Shown here: positions 8,469-16,986 of the stretch, piece by piece | How the letters are laid out: each line of letters opens with the position of its first letter | Numbering within the stretch: the first letter of the stretch is position 1 | Assembly (NCBI GenBank): GCA_021834785.1 | Contig: JAKBRJ010000001.1 | Coordinates: forward strand, 1 to 64,000 | Reading direction: 5' to 3' | Length of the DNA: 64,000 bases | DNA from: Microcaldota archaeon | GTDB lineage: Archaea; Micrarchaeota; Micrarchaeia; Micrarchaeales; Micrarchaeaceae | Program-made: the position numbers and the translations under genes | Notes under the pieces: model-generated | Told to the model about the DNA's origin: nothing | The model's input: the letters and a program-made list of their open reading frames with translations, nothing else | Database searches by the model: none

Positions 8469-8828
8469 ATGAAAGTTTACGTAGACAAACCATTGTGCAC
8501 TGGATGCCAGCATTGCAAGGACGTATGCCCGGTAGCTGTTTTCGAGATGAAGGATAGGAGCAAACCAGATGAGGTCAATACGGATGCTGCGCCTGACAAC
8601 ATGAAGTGGACAGGAGAGAGCAACCCCGAGGTGCTTGCAAAATGGAAGGATGTTAATGATGGACACAAGCATTTTGCAACGGCAAACGACGGCACCAGCG
8701 GAGGCATATCCTCTGGCGTAAACGGCGAAGCTTGCATACTATGCCAAGCGTGCCTGATACAATGCGAAGGCGAATGCATCCACATAATAGACGATACAGG
8801 TGCAGAATATAAATCGATATATGCATAA
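8469..8828 (+). CDS. 2x[4Fe-4S] ferredoxin
   Basis: Small electron carrier. Two cysteine clusters, CTGCQHCKDVCP near the N-terminus and CILCQACLIQCEGEC near the C-terminus, each supply ligands for a [4Fe-4S] centre. Between them lies a roughly 65-residue, Asp/Asn-rich segment, which makes this longer (119 aa) than the classical 60-aa clostridial type. It directly follows the ribosomal operon but has its own promoter and is followed by a T-rich terminator. The redox partner is not evident from context; a pyruvate ferredoxin oxidoreductase would be a natural one. Confidence 0.85.
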   Translation: MKVYVDKPLCTGCQHCKDVCPVAVFEMKDRSKPDEVNTDAAPDNMKWTGESNPEVLAKWKDVNDGHKHFATANDGTSGGISSGVNGEACILCQACLIQCEGECIHIIDDTGAEYKSIYA

Positions 8829-8841
8829 TTCAGTTTTATTC

Positions 8842-8868
8842 TGCCCTTTTTCTTTTCCTTTTTTTTAC
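8842..8868 (+). terminator. T-rich terminator after ferredoxin
   Basis: Runs of T interrupted by C (CCCTTTTTC, then TTTTCC, then eight T) follow the ferredoxin stop by about 15 bases. Archaeal termination is typically on such oligo-T tracts. Confidence 0.55.
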
Positions 8869-8946
8869 CTTGCTCCAAAAGCTTTGATGCATGGTTATTA
8901 ATATTGCAAAAATATATAGCATAGCCTAGTTCTGCAGGTGCGCAAC

Positions 8947-11652
8947 ATGATAGAATTCGTCGACAAGCCGTTCAGCGATTCAGAGAGCCTAGATGTGCTG
9001 AACAGCTACGTAAGGGAATGGTTTGTCAAAAACTTCAGCGAGCTTACGCCTCCTCAGAAATACAGTTTCAAGCTTATCAGCGGGAAAAAGAATGTCCTTA
9101 TCGCAGCTCCGACAGGGAGCGGGAAGACGATGTCTGCATTCTTATCGATACTCAACTCCTTATTTGACAAATCCTTGGAGGGGAAGCTGGAGCGCAAGAT
9201 ATACTGCATATATGTATCGCCGCTTAGATCTTTGAACAATGACGTATATAGGAATCTGGGCAAGCCGCTTGAGGAGATATACGGAGCCATAAAAAAGGAC
9301 AAGGGCGTGGAGATAATAAAGGGCAACATGGCAGAGGTAACGATAGGCGTAAGGACTGGGGACACAAGCCAAAAGGAGAGGAGGCAGCAGCTTTCCAAAC
9401 CACCGAATATACTTATAACCACGCCGGAAAGCTTGGCCATACTTATAAACTCTGAAAGGTTTATGGAAAACATGAAGGACCTTGAATATATAGTAATAGA
9501 CGAAATCCACGAACTGGCAAACAACAAGCGCGGCGTGCATCTCTCCCTTTCAGTGGAAAGGCTTCAGAACATGGTGAAGAACGAGATTACGAGGATAGGA
9601 CTTGGCGCTACGCTATATCCTATGGAAGAGGCTGCGAAATTCTTAGTAGGGTTCAGGGATGGAAAGCCGAAAGACTGCCTGATAGTTGATGCTTCATGGA
9701 GCAAGGAGCTCGACGTAAAGGCTATGAGCCCGGTAAAGGACATGATAAATTCAAGCAACGAAAAAATAGAGAATTCAATGTATAAGGAGATAAACGATAT
9801 AATAAAGGCGAGCAAGACTACACTTATATTTACCAATACCCGCAGCGGCACTGAACGTGTGGTGTTCAACCTTAAGAGGAGGTTTAAGTATGGCGAAGAC
9901 ATAGCTGCGCACCATAGTTCGCTGTCTAGGGATTCAAGGCTGGATGTTGAAGACTTGCTCAAAAAGGGTTCGCTTAAGTGTGCAGTATCATCGACAAGTC
10001 TTGAACTCGGCGTAGATATAGGAACGATAGAGAACGTCATACAGCTTGGCTCGCCGAAGAGCGTCACTAGGGCGATACAGAGAATAGGGAGGGCAGGCCA
10101 TTCCTTCAGGGCAAAGGCAAAGGGGGAGATGATAGTACTCAATAGGGACGACCTCGTAGAATGCGCAGTCATGCTTGATGCGGCCCTAAAAAGGCATCTT
10201 GATTCGTTTACTGTGCCGATGAATGCCTTGGACGTGCTGGCGCAGCATATAGTAGGCATGTCGCTGAACAAAAAATGGAACGTTGACGAGGCGTATGGTG
10301 TAGTAAGGTCAAGTTATGCATATTCAGGCTTAGAAAAGCGCGACTTCATAAGCCTTCTGGATTACTTGTCAGGAAAATATGTCGGCTTGGAGAGCAGGCA
10401 CGTATACGGCAAGATATGGTACGATGAAAGCGAATGCACGTTTGGGAAGCGCGGGATGTATGCCAAGCCAATATACATGCTTAACCTAGGCACAATACCC
10501 GATGAGGTGGCAGTGAACGTATTGCTCTCCTCTTCAAAGGCTTGGATAGGCAATATAGAGGAGGAATTTCTTACAAGGCTTAAGCCTGGGGATATATTCT
10601 CATTGGGCGGCAGGCTTTACAGATTTGAGTATGCAAAAGGCACCAAATGCTATGTATCTGAGGCACATACCAATGCGCCGACCATACCGCCATGGTTCTC
10701 GGAGCAGCTGCCATTAAGCTATGAGCTGGCAAACGGAATAGGAGAATTCAGGGCGAAGATGTCCGGCATGGTTTTGGAACATATAGGGAAGAAGGGGACT
10801 AATGCAAACGGAAGGGCCAAGGATGGGATATACAAGGCGCTGAAAGGCGGTAGAATACCCAAGGACGTATCCGATTTCCTTGGGCTTTATCCAATAGATT
10901 CAAACGCCAAACATGCGATATTCGGCTATTTCGCAGAGCAGGCGCTTTTCGCAGGCGCAATCCCAAGCAATAGGCTCATAGTAATAGAAAGGGTAGATGA
11001 GGAAAAGGCAGATACCAGAAGCATCGTATTCCATTCGCTGTTTGGAAGGAGGATTAATGACGCACTGTCAAGGCTGTTCGCTATCGAGGCAGGAAGGATG
11101 CTTGACGAGGATATATCCATAATGGTGAACGACAATGGATTCATACTCTCGGTTGGAAAATCGGTAAAATTGCCCGACAAGATCATAAAGGATGCAATAT
11201 CAAAGCTCTTGGAAGACGATATTGAGCTCTTGCTGAAAGAGAACATACGTAAAACGGAGCTTATGAAGAGGCGCTTCAGGCATGTTGCAGGGAGAAGCTT
11301 TATGATATTGAGAAATTACAGGGGATGGAAGCAGTCGGTCGGAAGGCAGCAGGTAAATGCACAGATACTGCTTAAGGCAGTAGAAGAGATGGATCCTGAC
11401 TTTCCAGTTATAAAAGAAACCTATAGGGAGATATTCGACGACGTGATGGACCTGAAAAGGACAAAGGAGGTGCTGGGCATGATAAAATCCGGAATCATAA
11501 AATACGAAATCATAAAAACAGGCTCGCCTTCGCCTTTCGCACATGCACTGTTCACGTTTGGGCATGCCGATGTAGTGCTTATGAAAGACAGGCAGGCTTA
11601 TTTGAAATACCTCCATAAATTGGTCATGAAGAGCATAGGTTTGGGTAAGTGA
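8947..11652 (+). CDS. lhr: Lhr-type DEAD/DEAH superfamily 2 helicase
   Basis: Large ATP-dependent nucleic-acid helicase of the Lhr family, implicated in DNA repair. From ATG 8947 (901 aa) the Walker A AAPTGSGKT is at about residues 53-61, then SPLRSLNNDV (Ia), TTPESLAIL (Ib), VIDEIHEL (DEIH box), GLGATL (III) and QRIGRAGH (VI), followed by the Lhr winged-helix and C-terminal domains. GTG 8938 is a weaker start; a TATA-like AAATATATA at 8909-8918 favours 8947. The next gene starts directly after its stop and encodes a COG1407 phosphoesterase, a pairing also known for bacterial Lhr proteins, so they probably act together. Confidence 0.9.
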   Translation: MIEFVDKPFSDSESLDVLNSYVREWFVKNFSELTPPQKYSFKLISGKKNVLIAAPTGSGKTMSAFLSILNSLFDKSLEGKLERKIYCIYVSPLRSLNNDVYRNLGKPLEEIYGAIKKDKGVEIIKGNMAEVTIGVRTGDTSQKERRQQLSKPPNILITTPESLAILINSERFMENMKDLEYIVIDEIHELANNKRGVHLSLSVERLQNMVKNEITRIGLGATLYPMEEAAKFLVGFRDGKPKDCLIVDASWSKELDVKAMSPVKDMINSSNEKIENSMYKEINDIIKASKTTLIFTNTRSGTERVVFNLKRRFKYGEDIAAHHSSLSRDSRLDVEDLLKKGSLKCAVSSTSLELGVDIGTIENVIQLGSPKSVTRAIQRIGRAGHSFRAKAKGEMIVLNRDDLVECAVMLDAALKRHLDSFTVPMNALDVLAQHIVGMSLNKKWNVDEAYGVVRSSYAYSGLEKRDFISLLDYLSGKYVGLESRHVYGKIWYDESECTFGKRGMYAKPIYMLNLGTIPDEVAVNVLLSSSKAWIGNIEEEFLTRLKPGDIFSLGGRLYRFEYAKGTKCYVSEAHTNAPTIPPWFSEQLPLSYELANGIGEFRAKMSGMVLEHIGKKGTNANGRAKDGIYKALKGGRIPKDVSDFLGLYPIDSNAKHAIFGYFAEQALFAGAIPSNRLIVIERVDEEKADTRSIVFHSLFGRRINDALSRLFAIEAGRMLDEDISIMVNDNGFILSVGKSVKLPDKIIKDAISKLLEDDIELLLKENIRKTELMKRRFRHVAGRSFMILRNYRGWKQSVGRQQVNAQILLKAVEEMDPDFPVIKETYREIFDDVMDLKRTKEVLGMIKSGIIKYEIIKTGSPSPFAHALFTFGHADVVLMKDRQAYLKYLHKLVMKSIGLGK

Positions 11653-12399
11653 ATGATGCTTACTGATGATGTAGAGCTTTTGGACGGGCTGCCGATAGCA
11701 TACATAAGAAGCATAAACACGCTTGCAGTCGCAGACTTGCACTTGGGATACGAGGGAGTCATGTCAGGAGGGGCCGCCTTGTTGCCCAAGGTAAACCTTT
11801 CTAATATAATTAAGGATATATCTACCGCAATAAAAATGACCGGGGCGACTGCAGTCATAGTGGATGGCGACATAAAGAATGAATTCTCCAAAGTAGATAG
11901 AGAGGAATTCAACGAGCTTTACGATTTCATCCAATTCGTAAGGTCTGCGCACATATCACTTATACTGATAAAAGGCAACCATGACAATTTCGTCGAGAGG
12001 TACAAGGAGCCATTTAAGCTCGATGTATATAGGCAGGAGGCAAACATCGGAGGCTACCTGTTTTTCCATGGCGAAGAGCTCCCGAAGGATATGACAAAGA
12101 GCATTAAGATGCTGATAATGGGGCATGAACATCCAGCCATAGGCATATACAATCAGGTAGGATTTAAGGAGAAATTAAAATGCTTCCTTTACGGGAAGTA
12201 TATGGGCATGCCGCTGCTGATACTCCCTGCCATGAACTATTTTGCCGGAGGCACGGAAATCAATAATGAGCCAAGGGATTCGCTGCTCTCGCCGGTATTC
12301 AGGAGGATAAATCCCGATAACATGAATGCGATAGCAATAGGATACGGATCCACCATGGATTTTGGGAAGGTCGGTAAACTGCGCAGCTTGAAGGCATAA
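11653..12399 (+). CDS. COG1407 metallophosphoesterase (PdeM-like), Lhr partner
   Basis: Calcineurin-type metallophosphoesterase, predicted DNA nuclease or phosphatase. The five motifs are present: ADLHLGYEG, VDGDIKNEF, KGNHDNF, FHGEE and MGHEHP, so the bimetal site is intact. At 248 aa it matches the archaeal ICC-like family; the bacterial counterpart is found next to ligase-associated Lhr helicases. The ATG follows the helicase stop with no gap, so the two are co-translated. The substrate is unknown. It is convergent with the S2P-like gene. Confidence 0.85.
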   Translation: MMLTDDVELLDGLPIAYIRSINTLAVADLHLGYEGVMSGGAALLPKVNLSNIIKDISTAIKMTGATAVIVDGDIKNEFSKVDREEFNELYDFIQFVRSAHISLILIKGNHDNFVERYKEPFKLDVYRQEANIGGYLFFHGEELPKDMTKSIKMLIMGHEHPAIGIYNQVGFKEKLKCFLYGKYMGMPLLILPAMNYFAGGTEINNEPRDSLLSPVFRRINPDNMNAIAIGYGSTMDFGKVGKLRSLKA

Positions 12400-12413
12400 C
12401 ACATACCGGCATT

Positions 12414-13943
12414 TCACAATTGCGTAGTGGCAGGCAATAGGCTTATCAGCAAAGCAAGCACTACGACAGCTGACAGCACATTCACAGCGTATTTGTTGCT
12501 TATTGAAAGCTTGAATATCCTCCACCCATCGAACCCAGGTATGGGAAGCAGGTTCATTATACCTATTAAGAAATTTAGCATGAATGATATTGCGAACACA
12601 GAATAGATGAAATACATAATGCCCCAGAATGCGTTTGATGGGACCACCTTGCCTGATTCGTATAGTGATACGCCTATCAAGCCTATATTGGACGTTGCAT
12701 TGAGCGCTTTGGCAGTGAATGAGTATTTTCCCGTATTCGTCACCACGTTGACGCGAGAACCTGCAAAATCGGATGATGCGGCAGATATAAGCTCTGTAAC
12801 ATTGGTAATGTTGTGCCCGTTCCATGAAATTATGCGCATCCCGGGCTTAAGCACCCCATATGCAGGATACCCTGCAGATGTATTCTTTATGAATATCCCG
12901 GTATTGTATGAAATGCCATGTGTAGTATATCCGCTGTAGATTACAGGTATGGTGAGCACCATCAATATGAAGAATATCCCAGTTGCCATAAAATTTGCGG
13001 ATACACCGGCTGATGATATCTTGTTCTGCTTCAGCTTGCTCAGCGCAAGGACCTTCTTTTCGTCGGGTTCCACAAACGCGCCTACCGGTATGATGCCGAA
13101 CATCAGGAGGCCTATCTGCTTAAGCTTGACTTTTGATATAGAGGACAGAATGCCATGCGAAAATTCGTGTATTATCAGCAGTATCGCAAGTGACACTATG
13201 CCTGCAAATAACGGCAGCGTAACGCCCGGAAGCGCAAGGGTTGCGCCTGCAGACTGGCTCGCTAGCGTAGCTACAGTAGGATGCAGGACAAATATGTAGA
13301 TTATATACGATGCGTTATAGACGAGTGCGAATATCACAAACAGCGCGAAACCGCCGACCAGGGCGAGGAGCCTTATTATTTCTGAATATATGGGAACTGA
13401 GGTTATGCTGCTGATATACGCAGTAAATGATGGCAGTGAATGTATGCCAGCAGGAAGAAGGCTTTGCAGTTGCGGGCTCTGTATAAATGCAAGGGAATAG
13501 CTTATAAACGGAAGCACAAATACCATTATCACCATTAGCGAGGCAAGGCTTGCTGCATAAAACTTCTTGCTCACCTGCTTGCCCAATATAAAATAGGACA
13601 GCAGGCCGAAGCCAAGGATTATGCCCCATGTCGCCATCGCATTCCAGAATGCGGAGTGGCTGCGTGCCAGCTTGTGTACGGTTGCTATGCCAGCCTTAGT
13701 GCCTATAAGGTAAAATCCGAAGCCGCCAGCCGTACCCTTGATGCGTTTGATCATGACGCCGCTTATAATAAGCAGAAGGAGGACGACAACAAGCTTTATA
13801 AGTATGCCAATGTATGGCAGTAGATACAGCCCGTAGATGGCCATTATGGTCCCGATGAACACTAATGCGAACTTGATGTTCGGGATATTTTTTTTATCCA
13901 TGTTTTTAGCACCATCCGCTTGATTGTGCACGCTTTGCCGCAC
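12414..13943 (-). CDS. Site-2-protease-like M50 metalloprotease with PDZ domain
   Basis: Intramembrane zinc protease predicted to cleave membrane-bound substrates. A string of hydrophobic helices leads to the HEFSH zinc motif at about residues 259-263, followed by a membrane segment, a PDZ-like domain (GVLKPGMRIISWNGHNI, about 355-415) and the second metal-ligand motif NLLPIPGFDG (about 470). The first 14 residues from GTG 13943 look non-conserved, so ATG 13901 (MDKKNIPNIKF) is a good alternative start. It is divergent from the MBF1 gene. Its substrates are not evident from neighbours. Confidence 0.85.
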   Translation of the reverse strand: MRQSVHNQADGAKNMDKKNIPNIKFALVFIGTIMAIYGLYLLPYIGILIKLVVVLLLLIISGVMIKRIKGTAGGFGFYLIGTKAGIATVHKLARSHSAFWNAMATWGIILGFGLLSYFILGKQVSKKFYAASLASLMVIMVFVLPFISYSLAFIQSPQLQSLLPAGIHSLPSFTAYISSITSVPIYSEIIRLLALVGGFALFVIFALVYNASYIIYIFVLHPTVATLASQSAGATLALPGVTLPLFAGIVSLAILLIIHEFSHGILSSISKVKLKQIGLLMFGIIPVGAFVEPDEKKVLALSKLKQNKISSAGVSANFMATGIFFILMVLTIPVIYSGYTTHGISYNTGIFIKNTSAGYPAYGVLKPGMRIISWNGHNITNVTELISAASSDFAGSRVNVVTNTGKYSFTAKALNATSNIGLIGVSLYESGKVVPSNAFWGIMYFIYSVFAISFMLNFLIGIMNLLPIPGFDGWRIFKLSISNKYAVNVLSAVVVLALLISLLPATTQL

Positions 13944-14000
13944 AGAGATATGATAAACACGTCAGTAAGCCAGACATTATAGGTATTGCGTGCAAATGGT

Positions 14001-14008
14001 ATTTATAA
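14001..14008 (+). promoter_or_regulatory. TATA box of the MBF1-FEN1 operon
   Basis: ATTTATAA lies about 33 bases before ATG 14038, giving a leader of only a few bases. A second A/T element at 14013-14020 is too close to the ATG to serve. Confidence 0.45.
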
Positions 14009-14037
14009 CTTGAATTATAAATTGTGTATGTGGTTTC

Positions 14038-14487
14038 ATGGAGGATTGCGAACTTTGTGGGAGGCAGGCTGAAACGGTATATGTTGCATTGGTAGAGGAT
14101 GTAGAACTTAGAGTTTGCCCTAAATGCGCAAAGGGCAAAAAGATAATATCCTCTGAAGGCCATAGCATGTCAAGGAAAGGTGCGACGGCAGTAAAGACCG
14201 AAAAAGGCGAGGAGCCTGAATTGATTGAGGATTACGGGCACGTCATAAAGGAGGCTAGGGAGAGGCTGAAGATGCCGCTGAAGGTGCTTGCTGAGATGAT
14301 AAACGAGAAGGAGACATTTCTCAACAGGGTAGAAGCGCAACGCACTACGCCGCCGGAAGCGCTCGTAAGGAAGCTTGAAAAGACGCTCAGCATAAAGCTG
14401 ATAGAACAGGAAAAGGCCGGCGAAAGCGGGCGGACCGGCGCCAAAGGGGAGAAAGCCACGCTCGGAGACTTTATAGGTACAAAATGA
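14038..14487 (+). CDS. mbf1: Archaeal MBF1 homologue (zinc ribbon + HTH)
   Basis: Multiprotein-bridging-factor-like regulator. An N-terminal zinc ribbon (CELCG at residues 4-8 and CPKC further on) is followed by a Cro/C1-type helix-turn-helix (YGHVIKEARERLKMPLKVLAE, about 64-115) and a charged tail ending FIGTK. In archaea MBF1 associates with ribosomes or transcription factors. FEN-1 starts four bases after the stop, so the two are probably one operon. Confidence 0.9.
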   Translation: MEDCELCGRQAETVYVALVEDVELRVCPKCAKGKKIISSEGHSMSRKGATAVKTEKGEEPELIEDYGHVIKEARERLKMPLKVLAEMINEKETFLNRVEAQRTTPPEALVRKLEKTLSIKLIEQEKAGESGRTGAKGEKATLGDFIGTK

Positions 14488-14491
14488 TTTT

Positions 14492-15541
14492 ATGTCAGTC
14501 GACCTTAGCAAACTAATAAGCAGGCGCAGGATTGAGCTTGCTGAACTGAACGGCAAAACGGTAGCCATAGATGCATACAACGTGCTCTACCAATTCCTTT
14601 CGATAATACGGCAGCCTGACGGCTCGCTGCTGATGGATTCCAAGGGCAGGGTCACGAGCCATCTTTCCGGGCTGTTTTATAGGACTATAGACATCATAGG
14701 GTACGGCATAAAGCCGATATATGTATTTGACGGGCTGCCTTCAGTGCTCAAACAGAAGACAATAGAAGCCAGGATGACCAGGAGGAATGATGCGTATAAG
14801 GCATGGGAGAGCGCAAGGGAAGCGGGCAACCTTGAAGGCGCCAGGGTGCATGCACAGGCAAGCAGCAGGGTTGATAGGAGCATAGTAGAATCGTCCAAAA
14901 AGCTGCTTGATTATATGGGCGTAGCATACATAAACGCCCCAAGCGAGGGAGAAGGGCAGGCGAGCTACATGTGCAAAAAAGGGCAGGTAGATGCCGTGGG
15001 CAGTCAAGATTACGACACGTTGCTTTTCGGCGCTAGGAACGTGGTCAGGAATCTGACGCTTTCTGGAAGGAGGAAACTCCCCAAAAAAAACGTCTATGTG
15101 AATGTCGAGCCAGAGCTTGTCAATTTGGAGGATACGCTCAATGCGCTGGGGATAAGCAATAGGCAACTGGTATGGATAGGCATAATGCTGGGGACGGATT
15201 TCAATGATGGGATCAAGGGGGTAGGGCCTAAAACTGCTTTGAAAATTGCTAAGGATGCGAAATCGATAGATGATATAAAGGCATACATAATGCAAAAGTA
15301 CAAACAGGATTTCGAATTGCCCATTGAGGACGTAGAAAGCCTTTTCTTAAATCCCGAGGTGGCAGATATAGATGATAAATTTATAGCCAATGCCAGGAAT
15401 ATACATCCAGATGTCGAAGGCATAGTCGGCTTCATGTGCGGCGAGCATGAATTTTTAGAGGATAGGGTTAGGAAATTTGCGAACGCGTTGGTGGACAGGT
15501 CAAGCAAGGCAAAACAATCAACAATAGGCTCATGGTTTTGA
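14492..15541 (+). CDS. fen: Flap endonuclease 1
   Basis: Structure-specific nuclease that removes 5' flaps in Okazaki-fragment maturation and repair. The XPG N-region (VAIDAYNVLYQ, YVFDGLPSVLK), XPG I-region (INAPSEGEGQASYM, SQDYDTLLFG) and helix-hairpin-helix (GIKGVGPKTALK) with all expected acidic residues are present. The last residues QSTIGSWF are a canonical PCNA-interacting (PIP) box. The length of 349 aa is normal. Confidence 0.96.
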   Translation: MSVDLSKLISRRRIELAELNGKTVAIDAYNVLYQFLSIIRQPDGSLLMDSKGRVTSHLSGLFYRTIDIIGYGIKPIYVFDGLPSVLKQKTIEARMTRRNDAYKAWESAREAGNLEGARVHAQASSRVDRSIVESSKKLLDYMGVAYINAPSEGEGQASYMCKKGQVDAVGSQDYDTLLFGARNVVRNLTLSGRRKLPKKNVYVNVEPELVNLEDTLNALGISNRQLVWIGIMLGTDFNDGIKGVGPKTALKIAKDAKSIDDIKAYIMQKYKQDFELPIEDVESLFLNPEVADIDDKFIANARNIHPDVEGIVGFMCGEHEFLEDRVRKFANALVDRSSKAKQSTIGSWF

Positions 15542-15597
15542 TTTAGGCATATGGCATAAACTTTGCGGTAGACAGGGTAGATTTTTACTACACAAGC

Positions 15598-15607
15598 TTT
15601 TTATTTA
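15598..15607 (+). promoter_or_regulatory. TATA box of hsp20
   Basis: TTTTTATTTA is placed about 45 bases before ATG 15649 and overlaps the alternative ATG 15607. This rules out 15607 as a translated start if the box is used. Confidence 0.45.
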
Positions 15608-15648
15608 TGCGCAGGACAAAGAGATTGTCTTGTTTTTGGGGCGATACT

Positions 15649-16146
15649 ATGGCGAAAAGGCATAACGATAAGGATTTACATGAACCTAATGATTTTGATG
15701 AATTGAACACCATACTGAATAAGATGCTCAAGGAAGTGACAGGGGAGCTCATGAAGGGGGAACAGAAGGATGGCAAGCCACCCATAGTGCTGAATTTCAA
15801 CCTTGAAATAGGCAACCTTGGATACGGAAGGCAGCCAAAACGCTTGCAGGAAAATCAAGCGCAGCAAGGCGAACCATTGCAACCCAATAGCGAACCGATA
15901 TTTGAGGTATCAAATAGCGACAATGAAGTAACAATAATCGCCGAGATGCAGAATTTTAGTAAGGATGAAATAAAGGTGAGCGGCAGGAGCCGCAATATAT
16001 CGATAGATGCAACAGGAAGGACAGGTACATATCACAGGGAGATAACCATTGATTTTAATGTAAAACCAAAAGATATAAAAACAAATTACAACAATGGAAT
16101 ACTTGAAATCAGGGTCCAGAAAGGATTAGTTGGAAAAAAGAACTAG
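15649..16146 (+). CDS. hsp20: Small heat-shock protein, Hsp20/alpha-crystallin family
   Basis: ATP-independent holdase chaperone. After a variable polar N-terminal region (about 1-80) the alpha-crystallin domain runs from EPIFEVSNSDNEVTIIAEM to the beta strand NGILEIRVQK, with the consensus-like element GILEIRV. The conserved C-terminal IxI motif is not obvious (it ends VGKKN). ATG 15649 is chosen over ATG 15607 because the latter lies in the TATA box. Confidence 0.88.
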   Translation: MAKRHNDKDLHEPNDFDELNTILNKMLKEVTGELMKGEQKDGKPPIVLNFNLEIGNLGYGRQPKRLQENQAQQGEPLQPNSEPIFEVSNSDNEVTIIAEMQNFSKDEIKVSGRSRNISIDATGRTGTYHREITIDFNVKPKDIKTNYNNGILEIRVQKGLVGKKN

Positions 16147-16281
16147 ATGGTGTTTATTTTGCAAAAAAAAGTCGCTAACTCGAAGAAGAAGGTAGGAAAG
16201 GAGTACAGGAACGTTAAGAAGATAAAGCGCTTGAGGAAAGAGCATAGGAAGAAGCTCAATGCGCAGCGCCGCAAGCTTTGA
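16147..16281 (+). CDS. small Lys/Arg-rich basic protein (44 aa)
   Basis: An open frame starting directly after the hsp20 stop encodes a 44-aa peptide in which nearly half the residues are Lys or Arg. The C-terminal two thirds looks like one amphipathic basic helix (KKIKRLRKEHRKKLNAQRRK). I do not recognise a family; the composition suggests binding to RNA or DNA. TTG 16159 is an alternative start. Support is the coherent composition and tight spacing, not homology. Confidence 0.4.
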   Translation: MVFILQKKVANSKKKVGKEYRNVKKIKRLRKEHRKKLNAQRRKL

Positions 16282-16327
16282 TGGCTTATTATTAGTGTTG
16301 CGTGCGTTGATTCCTGCGGTGATTCGC

Positions 16328-16927
16328 TTATATGATATCAATGTACATCTTGTCATTGAATTCATATGCAATCGTATCGTCATCTGCATTTATATGCTCT
16401 AGCATCGAGTTTCTGCTGTCGTACTCAGTTACGCCGTCCTCTACATTCAGCACGTATATGCGGTTGTTGAACTCATAATAAGTTATTACCTTTCGTGATT
16501 CATTTTGTATCTTTATAAGCACCTTTGCACTTGGATTCCCGAGGCTTATGATCAGGCTGCATAGGAGCACATTCTTGTCTATGATATCTCCAGCCATGAA
16601 CTGCAGTGTTTCTTCAGGCATGAGCCAGAACTGCAATGGAAGCGATACATATTCTATTTTATCCCTAACGAACTCAAATGCAGCCATACTGGCTTCAAAG
16701 AAATTGTTTTCATATGTATAAGCTGCGAATTTAGACTTCAATGTGTCTGCTTTTTTGATTATTTCTGCGTTGGAGGGCGTCACTAGCGTAGGCAGTTCTG
16801 CCACAGATATGCTTTCTTTTTCCTCAATATAGCTTACATATCGCATTATTATGGCTAGGTATAGCCTGTTCAGCCTATCAAGATGCTCCAACTGGTCCTG
16901 CTGGCCCTGCACATCACTTTCTTCCAT
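16328..16927 (-). CDS. transglutaminase-like fold protein lacking the catalytic Cys
   Basis: The C-terminal half resembles archaeal transglutaminase-like domains: FVRDKIEYVS (about 87-95), WLMPEETLQF, then GDIIDKNVLLCSLIISLG where active family members have GDCxD and a following aliphatic helix. The catalytic Cys position is Ile115 and no HAW motif follows, so it should be inactive. The N-terminal 85 residues look helical. Start ATG 16927 fits a TATA-like element at 16949-16958 that could serve PolX on the other strand as well. Function unknown, perhaps peptide or protein binding. Confidence 0.55.
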   Translation of the reverse strand: MEESDVQGQQDQLEHLDRLNRLYLAIIMRYVSYIEEKESISVAELPTLVTPSNAEIIKKADTLKSKFAAYTYENNFFEASMAAFEFVRDKIEYVSLPLQFWLMPEETLQFMAGDIIDKNVLLCSLIISLGNPSAKVLIKIQNESRKVITYYEFNNRIYVLNVEDGVTEYDSRNSMLEHINADDDTIAYEFNDKMYIDII

Positions 16928-16948
16928 ATATAAGGTATTGCTAGAAAA

Positions 16949-16958
16949 AGATAAAAAC
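16949..16958. promoter_or_regulatory. shared TATA-like element between the TGase-like gene and polX
   Basis: AGATAAAAAC lies about 27 bases from ATG 16927 on the minus strand and about 30 bases from ATG 16987 on the plus strand. Only one good A/T element is visible in the 59-base divergent gap. Confidence 0.4.
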
Positions 16959-16986
16959 TATTGTTTATCAGATTAAATTGATAAAA

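Noticed and set aside
16147..16281. Ribosomal protein L41e
   Set aside because: Length and sequence do not match L41e; only the basic composition is similar.
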